The notes below the pieces were generated by a model that searched no databases, had not been told where the DNA came from, and saw nothing but the letters and a program-made list of their open reading frames with translations. The translations under genes were made by a program, and so were the position numbers. This document shows, in pieces, positions 1 through 8,808 of a DNA stretch of 64,000 nucleotides (its first letter is position 1; every line of letters begins with the position of its first letter). The DNA comes from Bradyrhizobium sp. NFR13 (GTDB lineage: Bacteria > Pseudomonadota > Alphaproteobacteria > Rhizobiales > Xanthobacteraceae), in NCBI RefSeq assembly GCF_900114605.1, contig NZ_FOTP01000011.1, positions 35,383 to 99,382 on the forward strand, read 5' to 3'.

Positions 1-309
1 GGCTGGCAGCGTAAGGTTTTTCGGCAGAATGCCCCGATGCCCGGTCAGAAAACCATCGCCATAGAGACGCTCAATCTGCTGCGCGCCTCAGAACCTCTCC
101 CGAACGACAGCCACCTCAAGGCGGCGTCGATTATCGCATTTCCGCTCGGTCCCATCGAGGTCGAGCAAATCACGCCGCGGTTCTTCGCTTCCTTCGCCAT
201 CGAGAGCCTGCTGCGCTCGATCTGCTATCGTGAGGAAAAATGGCTGATCGACGCCCGGCACAACCATGCCATGCGAATGACGCTGAACTGGGTCGAGGCT
301 GAAAGCTGA
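1..309 (+). CDS. C-terminal part of an unidentified protein, cut by the window edge
   Basis: The frame is open from the first base and ends in TGA nine bases before the end of the convergent GST gene, so this is probably the C-terminal ~102 residues of a gene that starts outside the window. An internal ATG at 37 would give 90 residues but has no ribosome binding site. The sequence is soluble and mixed in character, with no motif I can assign. It could be the end of a regulator or an enzyme; I do not recognise the family. Confidence 0.5.
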   Translation, partial: GWQRKVFRQNAPMPGQKTIAIETLNLLRASEPLPNDSHLKAASIIAFPLGPIEVEQITPRFFASFAIESLLRSICYREEKWLIDARHNHAMRMTLNWVEAES

Positions 310-317
310 CGGCAGAA

Positions 318-938
318 TTATCCCTCGGCCGGAACCGTATCTCGGAGTGACGGCCGCTCCGACACGGTTGCGAACCACTCGGTCAGCGTCGGCCGCGAGC
401 TGCGCCAGTCGAATGATGCGAAACGGAAATCCAGATAGCCGAGCGCGCAGGCGATGGTGAGGCTGCCGATGCTGATGCGGGCGCCGAACACGGCGACGTC
501 GCTTTCCATCTGATCGAGCGCTGCAGCGATCTTGGTCATCTGACCATCGATCCAGTCCGACGATCGCTGTGCATCGCTGCGACAGGTGTTCTCGTAGCGT
601 GCCAGGAGCGCAGCATCGAGCAGGCCGTCGCCAAGCGCCTGTTCGGTGAGAACCTGCCAACGCTCCACTCCGCGCAGAAACAGCGAACCGTGTCCAAGGT
701 CGTCGAGATATTCGCAGATCACCCGGCTGTCGAACAACAGCGTGCCATCCGCCAGCTTCGCCGCCGGCACCTTGGCGAGCGGGTTAAAGGCCGCGATCCG
801 TTCATCGCGCTTCAGCGGATGCGCGGCACTCGTCAGCTTGACGATGCGATCCGCCAATCCCAGTTCAATCGCGCAGGCCATGACCTTCCGCACATAGGGC
901 GATGTCGGCGCATAGAACAGTTCGATCCTGTCGCTCAT
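318..938 (-). CDS. Glutathione S-transferase family protein
   Basis: A cytosolic GST of 206 residues, the normal length. The N-terminal thioredoxin-like half opens with a beta strand followed by PTSPYVRK, where Ser13 is in the position of the GSH-activating residue, and contains the FNPLAKVPA cis-proline stretch and the DSRVICEYLDD segment that binds the gamma-glutamyl part of glutathione. The helical C-terminal half sets substrate specificity and gives no substrate clue. The start overlaps the stop of the upstream GlcG-like gene by four bases (ATGA), so it is the last gene of a four-gene operon. A role in conjugating or isomerising an electrophilic catabolic intermediate is inferred from context. 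Confidence 0.88.
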   Translation of the reverse strand: MSDRIELFYAPTSPYVRKVMACAIELGLADRIVKLTSAAHPLKRDERIAAFNPLAKVPAAKLADGTLLFDSRVICEYLDDLGHGSLFLRGVERWQVLTEQALGDGLLDAALLARYENTCRSDAQRSSDWIDGQMTKIAAALDQMESDVAVFGARISIGSLTIACALGYLDFRFASFDWRSSRPTLTEWFATVSERPSLRDTVPAEG

Positions 939-1360
939 GGCTTCTGATCCTCAGCATCGATAGCCGCCAGCGCGGCGCGTGCGACTTCGACGTCCTGCGC
1001 GCCGGTGCCAGATCCCACGCCGACGGCACCGACACATTGGCCGTCAATCATGATCGGCAATCCACCTTCGAGATTGGTCAGGCGGCCACCGCCTGCGATG
1101 GCCAGCTTGATCTCGTCGGCGGGATTGAGCCGCGAGGTCGGCTGCCGATGCGATGCGGCCGTGATGGCCTTGGACATCGATGTTTCCCGCGACAGCAATT
1201 TGGCCCCGTCCATTCGGACATAGGCCATCAGGTTACCGCCGTCGTCGACGATGGTGATGTTCTGCGGCACGCCGAGCTCTTCTGCCTTGGCGACGGCACC
1301 CGCCAGTGCCTTGAGCGCACCGGCATGAGTCAGTTTGAGGGAGGGCCTAGTTATCGCCAT
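935..1360 (-). CDS. GlcG/HbpS (DUF336) family protein, cytoplasmic
   Basis: 141 residues with the family's features: a helix rich in Ala/Lys, then NITIVDDGGNLMAYVRMDGA, and a glycine-rich C-terminal part (LPIMIDGQCVGAVGVGSGTG). Members are small alpha/beta proteins, some heme-binding and many encoded beside catabolic operons, with no firmly established reaction. There is no signal peptide, unlike the second member of the family at 22755. It lies 48 bases downstream of the quinone oxidoreductase gene and overlaps the GST gene, so all three are likely co-transcribed. Confidence 0.85.
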   Translation of the reverse strand: MAITRPSLKLTHAGALKALAGAVAKAEELGVPQNITIVDDGGNLMAYVRMDGAKLLSRETSMSKAITAASHRQPTSRLNPADEIKLAIAGGGRLTNLEGGLPIMIDGQCVGAVGVGSGTGAQDVEVARAALAAIDAEDQKP

Positions 1361-1408
1361 GGGGCTGCTCCAGTATCGACATGCGGGTTTTGCGGTTAAC
1401 AGTGTTGC

Positions 1409-2395
1409 TCATGCGGCGGCGCCTGCCGGCAGCAACAGCACTTTGCCGATGTTTTCATTGGCTTCCAGAATGCGGTGAGCTTGCGCGGCATCCCCGAGCG
1501 GCAACTGGCGCCAGATCAGCGGCCTCACCTCGCCGGATGCGACCAGCGGCAGCACCTCGGCACGGAGCGCGGCAGCGATTGCGGTCTTCTCCTCGTCGGA
1601 CTTCGGCCGCAGCGTCGACGACGTCAGATACAATCCCTTCCGCATCACCAGTCCGAGATCGATCGGCACAGTGCCGCCTTCCATAAAGGACAGGCTGACA
1701 TGGCGCCCGCCCGGCACGAGGGCATCGAGATTGCGCGCCACATAGGACCCACCGACGATGTCGAGCACGACATCGACGCCGCGCCCGTTTGTGGCGTCGC
1801 GCGCTGCGACAACGAAGTCGTCGGTACGATAGTTGATTGCGATGGCGCCGAGCGCTTCCACCGCCTTCTTCTTGGCTTCGCTGCCGACCGTGACTATCGG
1901 CGTCGCGCCGCGAGCGATGGCCATGCGGATCGCAATGGTGCCGATGCCGCTGGCGCCGCCATGCACCAGCACGGTCTCACCCTTCGCCAGCCGACCACGC
2001 TCGAACAAATTGTGCCAGACGGTGAACAGCGCTTCGGGCAATGCAGCCGCTTCGTCCATCGGCAAACCCTCTGGCACCGCGAGACAATGCGACGCCTTGG
2101 CGATGCAATAGCGCGCATAACCGCCGCCCTTGACCAGGGCCATCACCGCCTGCCCCTGCAATGCCGCGTCACCGCCGACCACGCGGCCAGCGACTTCGAG
2201 ACCGAGCACGTCAGTGACACCCGGCGGTAGCGGCACGGCCCCAGTTCGCTGCATCAGATCCGGCCGATTGACACCGGCTGCCGCAACCTCGATCAGCACT
2301 TCGCCTGGGCCAGGCACAGGGACCGGTCGTTCGACTAGCGTCAGAACGTCAGGACCGCCTACTTGCGTTGCGATGATGGCCTGCATTGTCGACAT
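1409..2395 (-). CDS. Zinc-independent MDR quinone oxidoreductase (PIG3/Qor type)
   Basis: Medium-chain dehydrogenase/reductase with a GroES-like N-terminal domain (QAIIATQVGGPDVLTL) and a Rossmann domain whose NADPH-binding loop is HGGASGIG. Structural zinc cysteines are absent, as expected for the quinone reductase branch. These enzymes reduce quinones or enoyl/enone compounds with NADPH in the cytoplasm. The frame is open to 2434, but conserved homology starts only at the ATG codons at 2395 or 2386; neither has a strong ribosome binding site, so the exact start is uncertain. It overlaps or abuts the M20 gene upstream and precedes the GlcG-like gene. Confidence 0.85.
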   Translation of the reverse strand: MSTMQAIIATQVGGPDVLTLVERPVPVPGPGEVLIEVAAAGVNRPDLMQRTGAVPLPPGVTDVLGLEVAGRVVGGDAALQGQAVMALVKGGGYARYCIAKASHCLAVPEGLPMDEAAALPEALFTVWHNLFERGRLAKGETVLVHGGASGIGTIAIRMAIARGATPIVTVGSEAKKKAVEALGAIAINYRTDDFVVAARDATNGRGVDVVLDIVGGSYVARNLDALVPGGRHVSLSFMEGGTVPIDLGLVMRKGLYLTSSTLRPKSDEEKTAIAAALRAEVLPLVASGEVRPLIWRQLPLGDAAQAHRILEANENIGKVLLLPAGAAA

Positions 2396-2415
2396 GATCG
2401 TCGACACTTCGTTCT

Positions 2416-3594
2416 TCATGATACGCGTATCCACTCTTCACTTGGCCGACGCAGCAAATCCGCCAGCCTGTCCATCATCGCGTTCGCAGCCGCGAGTTCG
2501 TCGAAGCCGATCCATTCATCAGCCTTGTGACCGCGGGCCATGTCGCCGGGTCCGCAGACAAGCGTGGGAATGCCTGCTTGTGCGTAGAGGCCTGCCTCGG
2601 TGCCGAAAGCGACGGTCGTCGGCGGCTTCGTGTCGCTGGCGAGATGCGCGATCAATCGCGTTGCCGCGTCCTTCGCATTGGTGTCGAGACCGGGATAGGC
2701 CGACAGTTCCTCGGAGACAATGTCAGCCTCCGGCTCATTGGCGCGCAGCCGATCGCGCTCGCGCACAACCACATCATCGACCCGCGCAAGAATCTCGCCG
2801 GCGTCACGGCCTGGCATGGTGCGGATCTCGTATTCCAGCACGGCATGTTCCGGCACCAGATTGACGGCGCTGCCGCCATGCAGCGAGCCGACATGGATGG
2901 TGGTGAACGGCGGATCGAAAGCGGAATCGCCACCGCGCGCGACTTCCTCATCCGCGAAGCCACGCAGCGCATGCGCGATCGCCACCGCGGCATCGACCGC
3001 ATTGGCCGCGCGATGCGGCATTGCCGAGTGGCCGGTGCGCCCCGTCACTGTGAGGCGGCGCGCAATCTTGCCTTTATGCGCGCGCACGACGCGCATGGTT
3101 GTCGGTTCGCCGACGATGGCGAGCACCGGTGGCGCTACGGACTCCATGAGCGCCCGCACGAGATCGGGCGCACCGCGACATCCAACTTCCTCGTCATAGG
3201 AAAATGCCAGATGCACGGGCGCCGCAATGGCCGCCTCCTTCAAGCGCGGCACGTTCGCAAGGACGACGGCAAGAAAGCCCTTCATGTCGGTCGCACCACG
3301 GCCATAGACGCGCTGATCACGAATGACGCCTGCGAAAGGCGGTACGGTCCAGGCCTGTCCCTCCACCGGCACGACGTCCGTATGCGCTGACAGGACAACA
3401 CCCGGTCGATCCGACGGACCGATCGTCGCGAGCAGCGAGGCCTTGCGGCCATCCGGCGACGGCACACGACGCGAGGACACGCCCGACGACGCAAGTATCC
3501 GCTCGATATATACAACGATATCGAGATTCGAATTCGCACTTATACTTTCGATACTGATCAGATCGCAAAGTATTTGAGCTATTCTCGCGATCAT
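2416..3594 (-). CDS. M20 family metallohydrolase, acetylornithine deacetylase-like
   Basis: 392 residues, usual for ArgE-type M20 enzymes, which hydrolyse N-acyl amino acids with two metal ions. Visible metal and catalytic residues are His71 in SAHTDVVPVEG, Asp103 in GATDMKGF, the Glu pair at 135-136 in YDEEVGCR, and a C-terminal His in DMARGHKADEW. The dimerisation (lid) domain lies between them. It is the first gene of the minus-strand operon with the quinone oxidoreductase. Because the neighbours are catabolic rather than arginine biosynthetic genes, the substrate is probably another N-acyl compound. The first 40 codons are notably AT-rich compared with the rest of the gene. Confidence 0.85.
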   Translation of the reverse strand: MIARIAQILCDLISIESISANSNLDIVVYIERILASSGVSSRRVPSPDGRKASLLATIGPSDRPGVVLSAHTDVVPVEGQAWTVPPFAGVIRDQRVYGRGATDMKGFLAVVLANVPRLKEAAIAAPVHLAFSYDEEVGCRGAPDLVRALMESVAPPVLAIVGEPTTMRVVRAHKGKIARRLTVTGRTGHSAMPHRAANAVDAAVAIAHALRGFADEEVARGGDSAFDPPFTTIHVGSLHGGSAVNLVPEHAVLEYEIRTMPGRDAGEILARVDDVVVRERDRLRANEPEADIVSEELSAYPGLDTNAKDAATRLIAHLASDTKPPTTVAFGTEAGLYAQAGIPTLVCGPGDMARGHKADEWIGFDELAAANAMMDRLADLLRRPSEEWIRVS

Positions 3595-3633
3595 CTATAC
3601 TACCAATACTTTTACGATTGCAGGAGCATCACG

Positions 3634-4287
3634 ATGACCTATTCCATCTCGGCACGTTGTCCGGAGACCGGCGCGTTCGGCATTGCCATTACGTCGTCCA
3701 GCATTGCCGTGCCGGCGCGCTGCGCCTGGGTGGGACCGCTCGGCCTCGTGGTGTCGCAGAACGTCACTGACCCCGCACTCGGCCCGACCGGTCTCGCGCT
3801 GCTGCGTCAGGGCCTCGGCGCGGGTGCGGTCCTCAACAATCTCACACTCGGCACGCCGCAGCCGGCATGGCGGCAGGTCGGCGTGATCGACCGCTACGGT
3901 CAGGTCGCCTGGCACTCCGGCGCGCAGGCCTTGCCGATTGTCGGCATTGCGCAAGGCGCCGGCTGTCTTGCGCTCGGCAATCTGCTGGTCGATGAGAAAG
4001 TCCCGAGCGTGATGGTCGCGCGGTTCGAAGCGACCGCCGGGCAACCGCTTGCGGAGCGGCTGATGTCGGCGCTGGAAGCCGGCCTCGATGCCGGCGGCGA
4101 GACCGACGACGAACATGCAGCGGGCCTGCATGTCGCCCACATGTTCGACTGGCCGGTGGTCGATCTGCGGGTCGACTGGCACGAGGCGCCGATCGGTGAA
4201 CTCCGCGCACTGTGGGAGCGCTACCGACCGCAGCAGAAGGACTATGTCGCGCGCGCGATGAATCCGGGTGCCGCGCCGTCTTTCTAG
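3634..4287 (+). CDS. DUF1028 family protein (Ntn-hydrolase-like fold)
   Basis: 217 residues beginning MTYSISARCPETGAFGIA, the characteristic DUF1028 opening, with the conserved SSSIAVPARC and GLVVSQNVTDPALGP segments. Members resemble N-terminal nucleophile hydrolases and often sit near peptidase, amidase or uptake genes; no reaction is firmly assigned. The ATG at 3634 follows a good AGGAG site; the longer upstream frame is an AT-rich artefact. It is divergent from the M20 gene with only 39 bases between the starts and convergent with the ABC ATPase gene. Confidence 0.85.
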   Translation: MTYSISARCPETGAFGIAITSSSIAVPARCAWVGPLGLVVSQNVTDPALGPTGLALLRQGLGAGAVLNNLTLGTPQPAWRQVGVIDRYGQVAWHSGAQALPIVGIAQGAGCLALGNLLVDEKVPSVMVARFEATAGQPLAERLMSALEAGLDAGGETDDEHAAGLHVAHMFDWPVVDLRVDWHEAPIGELRALWERYRPQQKDYVARAMNPGAAPSF

Positions 4288-4298
4288 AGACGCACCGC

Positions 4299-5447
4299 TC
4301 ACGGCGCCTCGCCTGGCGGAAACGCCACGATGTCGTCGGAGCCGATGGTCAATCCGATCTCGGCTCCGACCGGACAAGACGACAGCGCCGCAATACCCGG
4401 CGAACGTAGCAGAATCCGCTCACGCGCACTGCCGGGCGCGTCGATATAGAGATCGACATGGCCGCCTTGAAACACCTGCGCCGTCACGGTGCCCGGCAGC
4501 GATCCAGAAGCGCCGCGCGGTGTGACGGCGAGATGCTCCGGCCGCACGAAGACATCCACGGCATCACCGATCGCCACTCCGGCAGTGGGCGTTGCAGGAA
4601 CATTGACACTCATGTCGCCAATAGAGACCACCGCGACATCGCCGCGCCGCGCAACCAGCCTTCCGTTGAGGACACTGGCGTCACCCACGAAGGACGCGAC
4701 GAAGCGATCGGCTGGACGGCGATAGATATCGTCCGGCGCTGCAATCTGGCGGATGCGACCGGCCGACATCACAGCGATACGATCGGACATGGACAATGCC
4801 TCACCCTGATCATGGGTGACAAAGATCGTGGTGACGCCGAGTTCGCGCTGGATCTGCTTGAGCTCGACCTGCATCGAACCGCGAAGATTCTTGTCCAGCG
4901 CCGAGAACGGCTCGTCCAGCAGCAGCACCTTCGGCTTGATCACCAGCGCCCGTGCCAGCGCGACGCGCTGCTGCTGACCACCGGATAACTGCCGCGGCTT
5001 GCGGTCGGCGAAGCCGGACAGCTTGACCAGCGCCAACGCTTCCTCGACGCGACGTGCAATCTCCTTCTTTTCCACGCCGCGGGTCGTAAGGCCGTAAGCG
5101 ACGTTTTTCGCGACGCTCATATGCGGGAACAGTGCGTAGTTCTGAAACACGATACCGATCTCGCGCATATGCGCGGGCGTCTCGGTCACCAGAGCGCCTT
5201 CGATGAAAATCTCGCCATTGTCGGCTTCGAGGAAGCCGGCAATGAGATTAAGCAGCGTTGTCTTCCCACAGCCGGACGGCCCCAGCAGGGTCATGAACTC
5301 GCTCGGCCGGATCTTCAGCCACGCCTCATGCAACGCGACGGAATCGCCGAAACGTTTGGTCACGCCATCGAGCTGGACCGCCGGGCGGATCTTGTCGCTC
5401 GCCACGGAGGGCATGTCGGCTGTCATCGGATCAGTGCGCATCAACAT
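4299..5447 (-). CDS. ABC transporter ATPase, spermidine/putrescine type (PotA-like)
   Basis: 382 residues: a nucleotide-binding domain with Walker A GPSGCGKT (residues 56-63), signature LSGGQQQR, Walker B VLLLDEPFSALD and switch VTHDQGEA, then a C-terminal TOBE regulatory domain. This is the architecture of Type I importers of the polyamine/iron/thiosulfate group. The start overlaps the end of the upstream permease gene by 17 bases, showing translational coupling; an ATG at 5426 is an alternative start. It powers the two permeases and the periplasmic binding protein encoded upstream. Confidence 0.92.
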   Translation of the reverse strand: MLMRTDPMTADMPSVASDKIRPAVQLDGVTKRFGDSVALHEAWLKIRPSEFMTLLGPSGCGKTTLLNLIAGFLEADNGEIFIEGALVTETPAHMREIGIVFQNYALFPHMSVAKNVAYGLTTRGVEKKEIARRVEEALALVKLSGFADRKPRQLSGGQQQRVALARALVIKPKVLLLDEPFSALDKNLRGSMQVELKQIQRELGVTTIFVTHDQGEALSMSDRIAVMSAGRIRQIAAPDDIYRRPADRFVASFVGDASVLNGRLVARRGDVAVVSIGDMSVNVPATPTAGVAIGDAVDVFVRPEHLAVTPRGASGSLPGTVTAQVFQGGHVDLYIDAPGSARERILLRSPGIAALSSCPVGAEIGLTIGSDDIVAFPPGEAP

Positions 5448-6246
5448 TCAGGATTTTCCCGAGGCCCAGGAAGGAATTTGCAATCGTGAGCAAGGTTGCC
5501 GTCACGACGATGTAGATGACCGACAGCGCGGCCAGCGTGGGATCCGCAAATTCGCGGACGTAATTATACATGGCGACCGGCAGCGTCTGCGTCGCCTGAC
5601 TGCTGACAAACAACGTCGCCGTGAACTCGTTGAAGGACAGGATCGCGGCAAACAGCCAGCCGCTCAGCAGGCCCGGAATCAGCAGCGGGATCGTCACCGT
5701 GAACAAAATTCGCAACGGTGTGGCACCGAGACTGGAGGCCGCCAGTTCAAGCCGCGTATCGAGATTTTCCAGCGAGATGTAGGTGCTGCGCATCACGAAA
5801 GGCAGCACCATCACCACATGGGCGAAGATGACGAGCGGAAAACCGCGTCCGATCCCCGTCTGCGAGGCGAGAATGAGAATGCCGAGACCGACAGTGTAAT
5901 GCGGGATGATCAGCGGCGACAGCAGAATGCCTTCGAGAAAATCCCTGAGCGCAAATTTGTAACGATGAATGGCGAAAGCGAAAGCCGAGCCTACGACCAC
6001 CGCGATGCTGGATGCCCAGACCGTCACGGTCAGGCCATTCCAAAACCCCTTGGCAAAGTCGGCATAGGAGAAAGCGCGCCAGAACCAGCGCAGCGACCAG
6101 GACTGCGGCGGAAATTGCAGGATCGCACGGTCGTTGAAAGCCGAGATCGCCACGACGACGCCGGGCAACAGCACGAACAGGAGGATGACGGCGACGAGGA
6201 CGCGGCCGGACCAGCGCAGCGCGAGAGTTGCAGGTGAGCGCTTCAT
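5431..6246 (-). CDS. ABC transporter permease, PotC-like
   Basis: 271 residues with about six hydrophobic membrane segments and the BPD-transporter EAA loop (LAASSLGATPLRILFTVTIP) that contacts the ATPase. It resembles the second permease of polyamine-type importers. Its ATG overlaps the stop of the first permease (ATGA) and its own end overlaps the ATPase start, so the three transmembrane and ATPase genes are translated as one unit. Confidence 0.9.
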   Translation of the reverse strand: MKRSPATLALRWSGRVLVAVILLFVLLPGVVVAISAFNDRAILQFPPQSWSLRWFWRAFSYADFAKGFWNGLTVTVWASSIAVVVGSAFAFAIHRYKFALRDFLEGILLSPLIIPHYTVGLGILILASQTGIGRGFPLVIFAHVVMVLPFVMRSTYISLENLDTRLELAASSLGATPLRILFTVTIPLLIPGLLSGWLFAAILSFNEFTATLFVSSQATQTLPVAMYNYVREFADPTLAALSVIYIVVTATLLTIANSFLGLGKILNVDAH

Positions 6247-7097
6247 GTCGTGCCCGCCATGCGTTCGAGCGGGCTCGCGGCCTTTTTCAGCAGCGCGATC
6301 ACAGCCAAGGACAAAGCGAGGCCGATGATGGACAGGCTGGCGGCGAAGGGGAAATTGAATGACGAGAAACCGAGTTGATAGATCAGCGTCGAGACAGTTG
6401 CGACACGGCCGCCGCCGATCAGTTGCGGTGTCGCGAACGCACTGAAGGTCCAGGCGAAAGCGGTGGAGAAGCCGGCCACGATGCCCGGCATCGACAGCGG
6501 CAGCGTGATGGTCAGGAAAATCCGGATCGGGCCGGCACCGAGGCTCTCGGCGGCCTTCTCGTAATTGCGGTCGATATGCGACAGCGCCGCGGCTAGCATG
6601 ATGACCATGATCGGCATCGTCACATGCACCAGCGCCGCAACCACGCCGCCGGCGGTAAACATCATCTGCAGCGGACGATCCAGCAGACCGAGCTTGAGCA
6701 ACAGCGAATTCAGGAACCCGTTATTGCCGAGCACGATCATCCAGGAATAGGTCCGCACCACTTCGCCAAGAAACAGCGGCGTCACAGACACGATCAGGAT
6801 GAAGGACCGCAGCGCCGAACTGTTGGTGCGCGTCAGCGCATAGGCCAATGGATAAGCGAGCAGCAAGGTGAAGAGCGCCGTCTCGAAGCACAGGAGCACC
6901 GTGTTCCAGAAGGCCAGCGCATAGAGCGGACGCAGCATGGCCTCGAAATTCGCCCATGTGAATCCGCCGACTTCGAGCGTACCGGGAATATAGGCCCGCA
7001 CGCTGTACTGAAACACAGCCAGCATCGCCGCGATCAGCCCCACAGCGACGAGGCCGGCCGGCGAAACGAACCATCCCAGAAATGGACGTGTGTTCAT
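6243..7097 (-). CDS. ABC transporter permease, PotB-like
   Basis: 284 residues with six predicted membrane segments and the EAA loop KAAESLGAGPIRIFLTITLP. It is the first permease of the polyamine-type importer. It is separated from the binding-protein gene upstream by 76 bases that contain a perfect 14-bp hairpin, while it overlaps the next permease by four bases. That arrangement suits high expression of the binding protein and lower expression of the membrane components. Confidence 0.9.
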   Translation of the reverse strand: MNTRPFLGWFVSPAGLVAVGLIAAMLAVFQYSVRAYIPGTLEVGGFTWANFEAMLRPLYALAFWNTVLLCFETALFTLLLAYPLAYALTRTNSSALRSFILIVSVTPLFLGEVVRTYSWMIVLGNNGFLNSLLLKLGLLDRPLQMMFTAGGVVAALVHVTMPIMVIMLAAALSHIDRNYEKAAESLGAGPIRIFLTITLPLSMPGIVAGFSTAFAWTFSAFATPQLIGGGRVATVSTLIYQLGFSSFNFPFAASLSIIGLALSLAVIALLKKAASPLERMAGTT

Positions 7098-7129
7098 GGA
7101 TAAACTCGACGTCGTAAGCTCAAGACGAT

Positions 7130-7166
7130 GGATCGCGATCCGGCGGTAGCGACCGGATCGCGATCC
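7130..7166 (-). repeat. Perfect 14-bp intercistronic hairpin in the ABC operon
   Basis: GGATCGCGATCCGG, a 9-base loop, then its exact reverse complement. It lies between the binding-protein stop and the first permease start and is not followed by a U-tract on the transcribed strand, so it looks more like an mRNA 3'-end stabiliser or partial terminator than a full terminator. Confidence 0.75.
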
Positions 7167-7173
7167 AGACTAT

Positions 7174-8211
7174 TTACGGAGCCATGATGTTCTCGGTGAA
7201 CCACTTGCGCCAGGTGCCGGTCTTCTCGGCACGCAGCTTGGCGTCGATCACCAGCGTCTGCTTCGCCCACTGATCCGCGGTCGTGAAGACACCCGGCAAT
7301 GCTGCGATCTCCGGCTTGACCTTGGCGTTATCGACAACCGGACTGCCCTTCTTCAGCTCGGCGATCTTCGCCTGCACGTCCGGATCGAGCGCGGTGTTGA
7401 TGAACTTGTAGGCCAGCTCCGCCTTGGTCGAGCCCTTGGTGATGCCCATAGTGTCGACGCCGAGCACGGCGCCTTCCTTCGGAATCGCCAGCTTGATCGG
7501 CACGCCCTGGTTCTGCATGTAATAGGCATTCATCGACAGAACGACCTGCACCGGGGTTTCACCCGTCGCGAACAGCTGCTGGCTGTTGGCGTCGTTAGTG
7601 TAGAACGCCTTGTAGTTCGGCTTCAGCGCCTTCATCTTGGCTTCGCCGACTTCCCAGTTCGACGCATCGCCGCCAGAGAGCTTGGCCGCAACGACCATCA
7701 CATGGCTCGGATCGAAATCGGGCGACGAGATCATGCCCTTGAGCGCGGGATTCCACAGGCCTTCCCAGCTCTCGAAGCTCACGCCCTTGGGCAACTGATC
7801 GGGCAGATAGCCGATGGTGTAGACATAGGCCCAGGCGCCGATGTGATACGGGCTGATCTTGGCCTGCTCGACCAGATGGCTCGCATTCGGGATCTTCGCC
7901 ATGTCGAGCTTCTCGAACAGATTGTCGTTAGCATAGAGCCAACCGACATGGGCCGTCGTGAAGGTGACATCGCTCTCGGGCTTGGCAGCCGCGAGCTTGG
8001 CTTGGTTGAGACGGTCGATGGTGCCGCCGGTGATGTATTCAACCTTCACGCCGGTCTCGGCAGTGAACTTCTTGGCGATCGCTTCATCGATCAGATCGCG
8101 GAAACTTCCACCCCAGGTGCTGACCACCAGCTTCTCCTGGGCGGATGCCTGCCCGCCGATCGCGAGCGTCGACAGCAACATCAATGCAGTAAACTTCAAG
8201 GCGCGCTTCAT
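7174..8211 (-). CDS. Periplasmic substrate-binding protein, PotD/PotF-like
   Basis: 345 residues with a Sec signal peptide (MKRALKFTALMLLSTLAIGG, cleavage after ASA) and then the WGGSFRD start typical of the polyamine-type extracellular solute-binding family. It should bind the substrate and deliver it to the two permeases encoded downstream. The family takes up polyamines, opines, thiamine-like or aromatic-acid-like compounds, so the ligand cannot be read from sequence alone. It is the first gene of the transporter operon; a 175-base gap separates it from the Rid gene upstream and probably holds its promoter. Confidence 0.9.
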   Translation of the reverse strand: MKRALKFTALMLLSTLAIGGQASAQEKLVVSTWGGSFRDLIDEAIAKKFTAETGVKVEYITGGTIDRLNQAKLAAAKPESDVTFTTAHVGWLYANDNLFEKLDMAKIPNASHLVEQAKISPYHIGAWAYVYTIGYLPDQLPKGVSFESWEGLWNPALKGMISSPDFDPSHVMVVAAKLSGGDASNWEVGEAKMKALKPNYKAFYTNDANSQQLFATGETPVQVVLSMNAYYMQNQGVPIKLAIPKEGAVLGVDTMGITKGSTKAELAYKFINTALDPDVQAKIAELKKGSPVVDNAKVKPEIAALPGVFTTADQWAKQTLVIDAKLRAEKTGTWRKWFTENIMAP

Positions 8212-8386
8212 CTCGAATCCTCACAAGAATTATGACCCAGAAAGAAAAGCAAACATCGTGCCAGGCGATTGATAAATCTCAAGAATTTCCGCCTGACGGG
8301 CGCGTGCAACCACGCTCATCGATCATGCGAAAGATGAAGCCGCAAACGTCCGATTGATCTCTGTAGTGCCGGCGAAAGACGCGTCG

Positions 8387-8797
8387 TTACGCCGGAATTT
8401 CCGCGATGATGTCGATTTCCATCAGGTATTCAGGCTTGGCGAGGCCCTGCACGATAATCCCCGTCGAAACCGGATAGACGCCCTTCAGCCATTTGCCGAC
8501 AACGCGATAGACCGGCTCGCGATAGGCGCGATCGGTGATGTAGATGACGATCTTCACCACGTCCTCGAGCTTGGAGCCTGCCTCTTCAAGCAGCACCTTG
8601 GCGCATGTCATGGCATTCTCGGTCTGCGCAGCGGCATCGCCGATGCCGACAATCTTGCCGTCGAGATCCATGGCCGTCTGGCCGCGCACATAAACGGTGT
8701 TGTTGGCGCGAACGACCATGCAGACATCGTTGTCGAGTGACTGTTCGGGATACGCATCCTTGGTGTTGAACTTGCGAAAACGCTGATGGGTGGTCAT
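8387..8797 (-). CDS. Rid (YjgF/YER057c/UK114) family protein lacking the RidA arginine
   Basis: 136 residues with the Rid fold pattern (YVRGQTAMDLDGKIVG at the start, YLMEIDIIAEIPA at the end). RidA proteins hydrolyse reactive enamine/imine intermediates and use an arginine just before the last strands. Here that segment reads YPVSTGIIVQGL, with Ser where RidA has Arg, so this belongs to a different Rid subgroup of the kind often tied to degradation pathways. It lies 11 bases downstream of the flavin reductase gene and is presumably co-transcribed with the monooxygenase pair. Confidence 0.85.
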   Translation of the reverse strand: MTTHQRFRKFNTKDAYPEQSLDNDVCMVVRANNTVYVRGQTAMDLDGKIVGIGDAAAQTENAMTCAKVLLEEAGSKLEDVVKIVIYITDRAYREPVYRVVGKWLKGVYPVSTGIIVQGLAKPEYLMEIDIIAEIPA

Positions 8798-8808
8798 GAA
8801 GCAGATCC

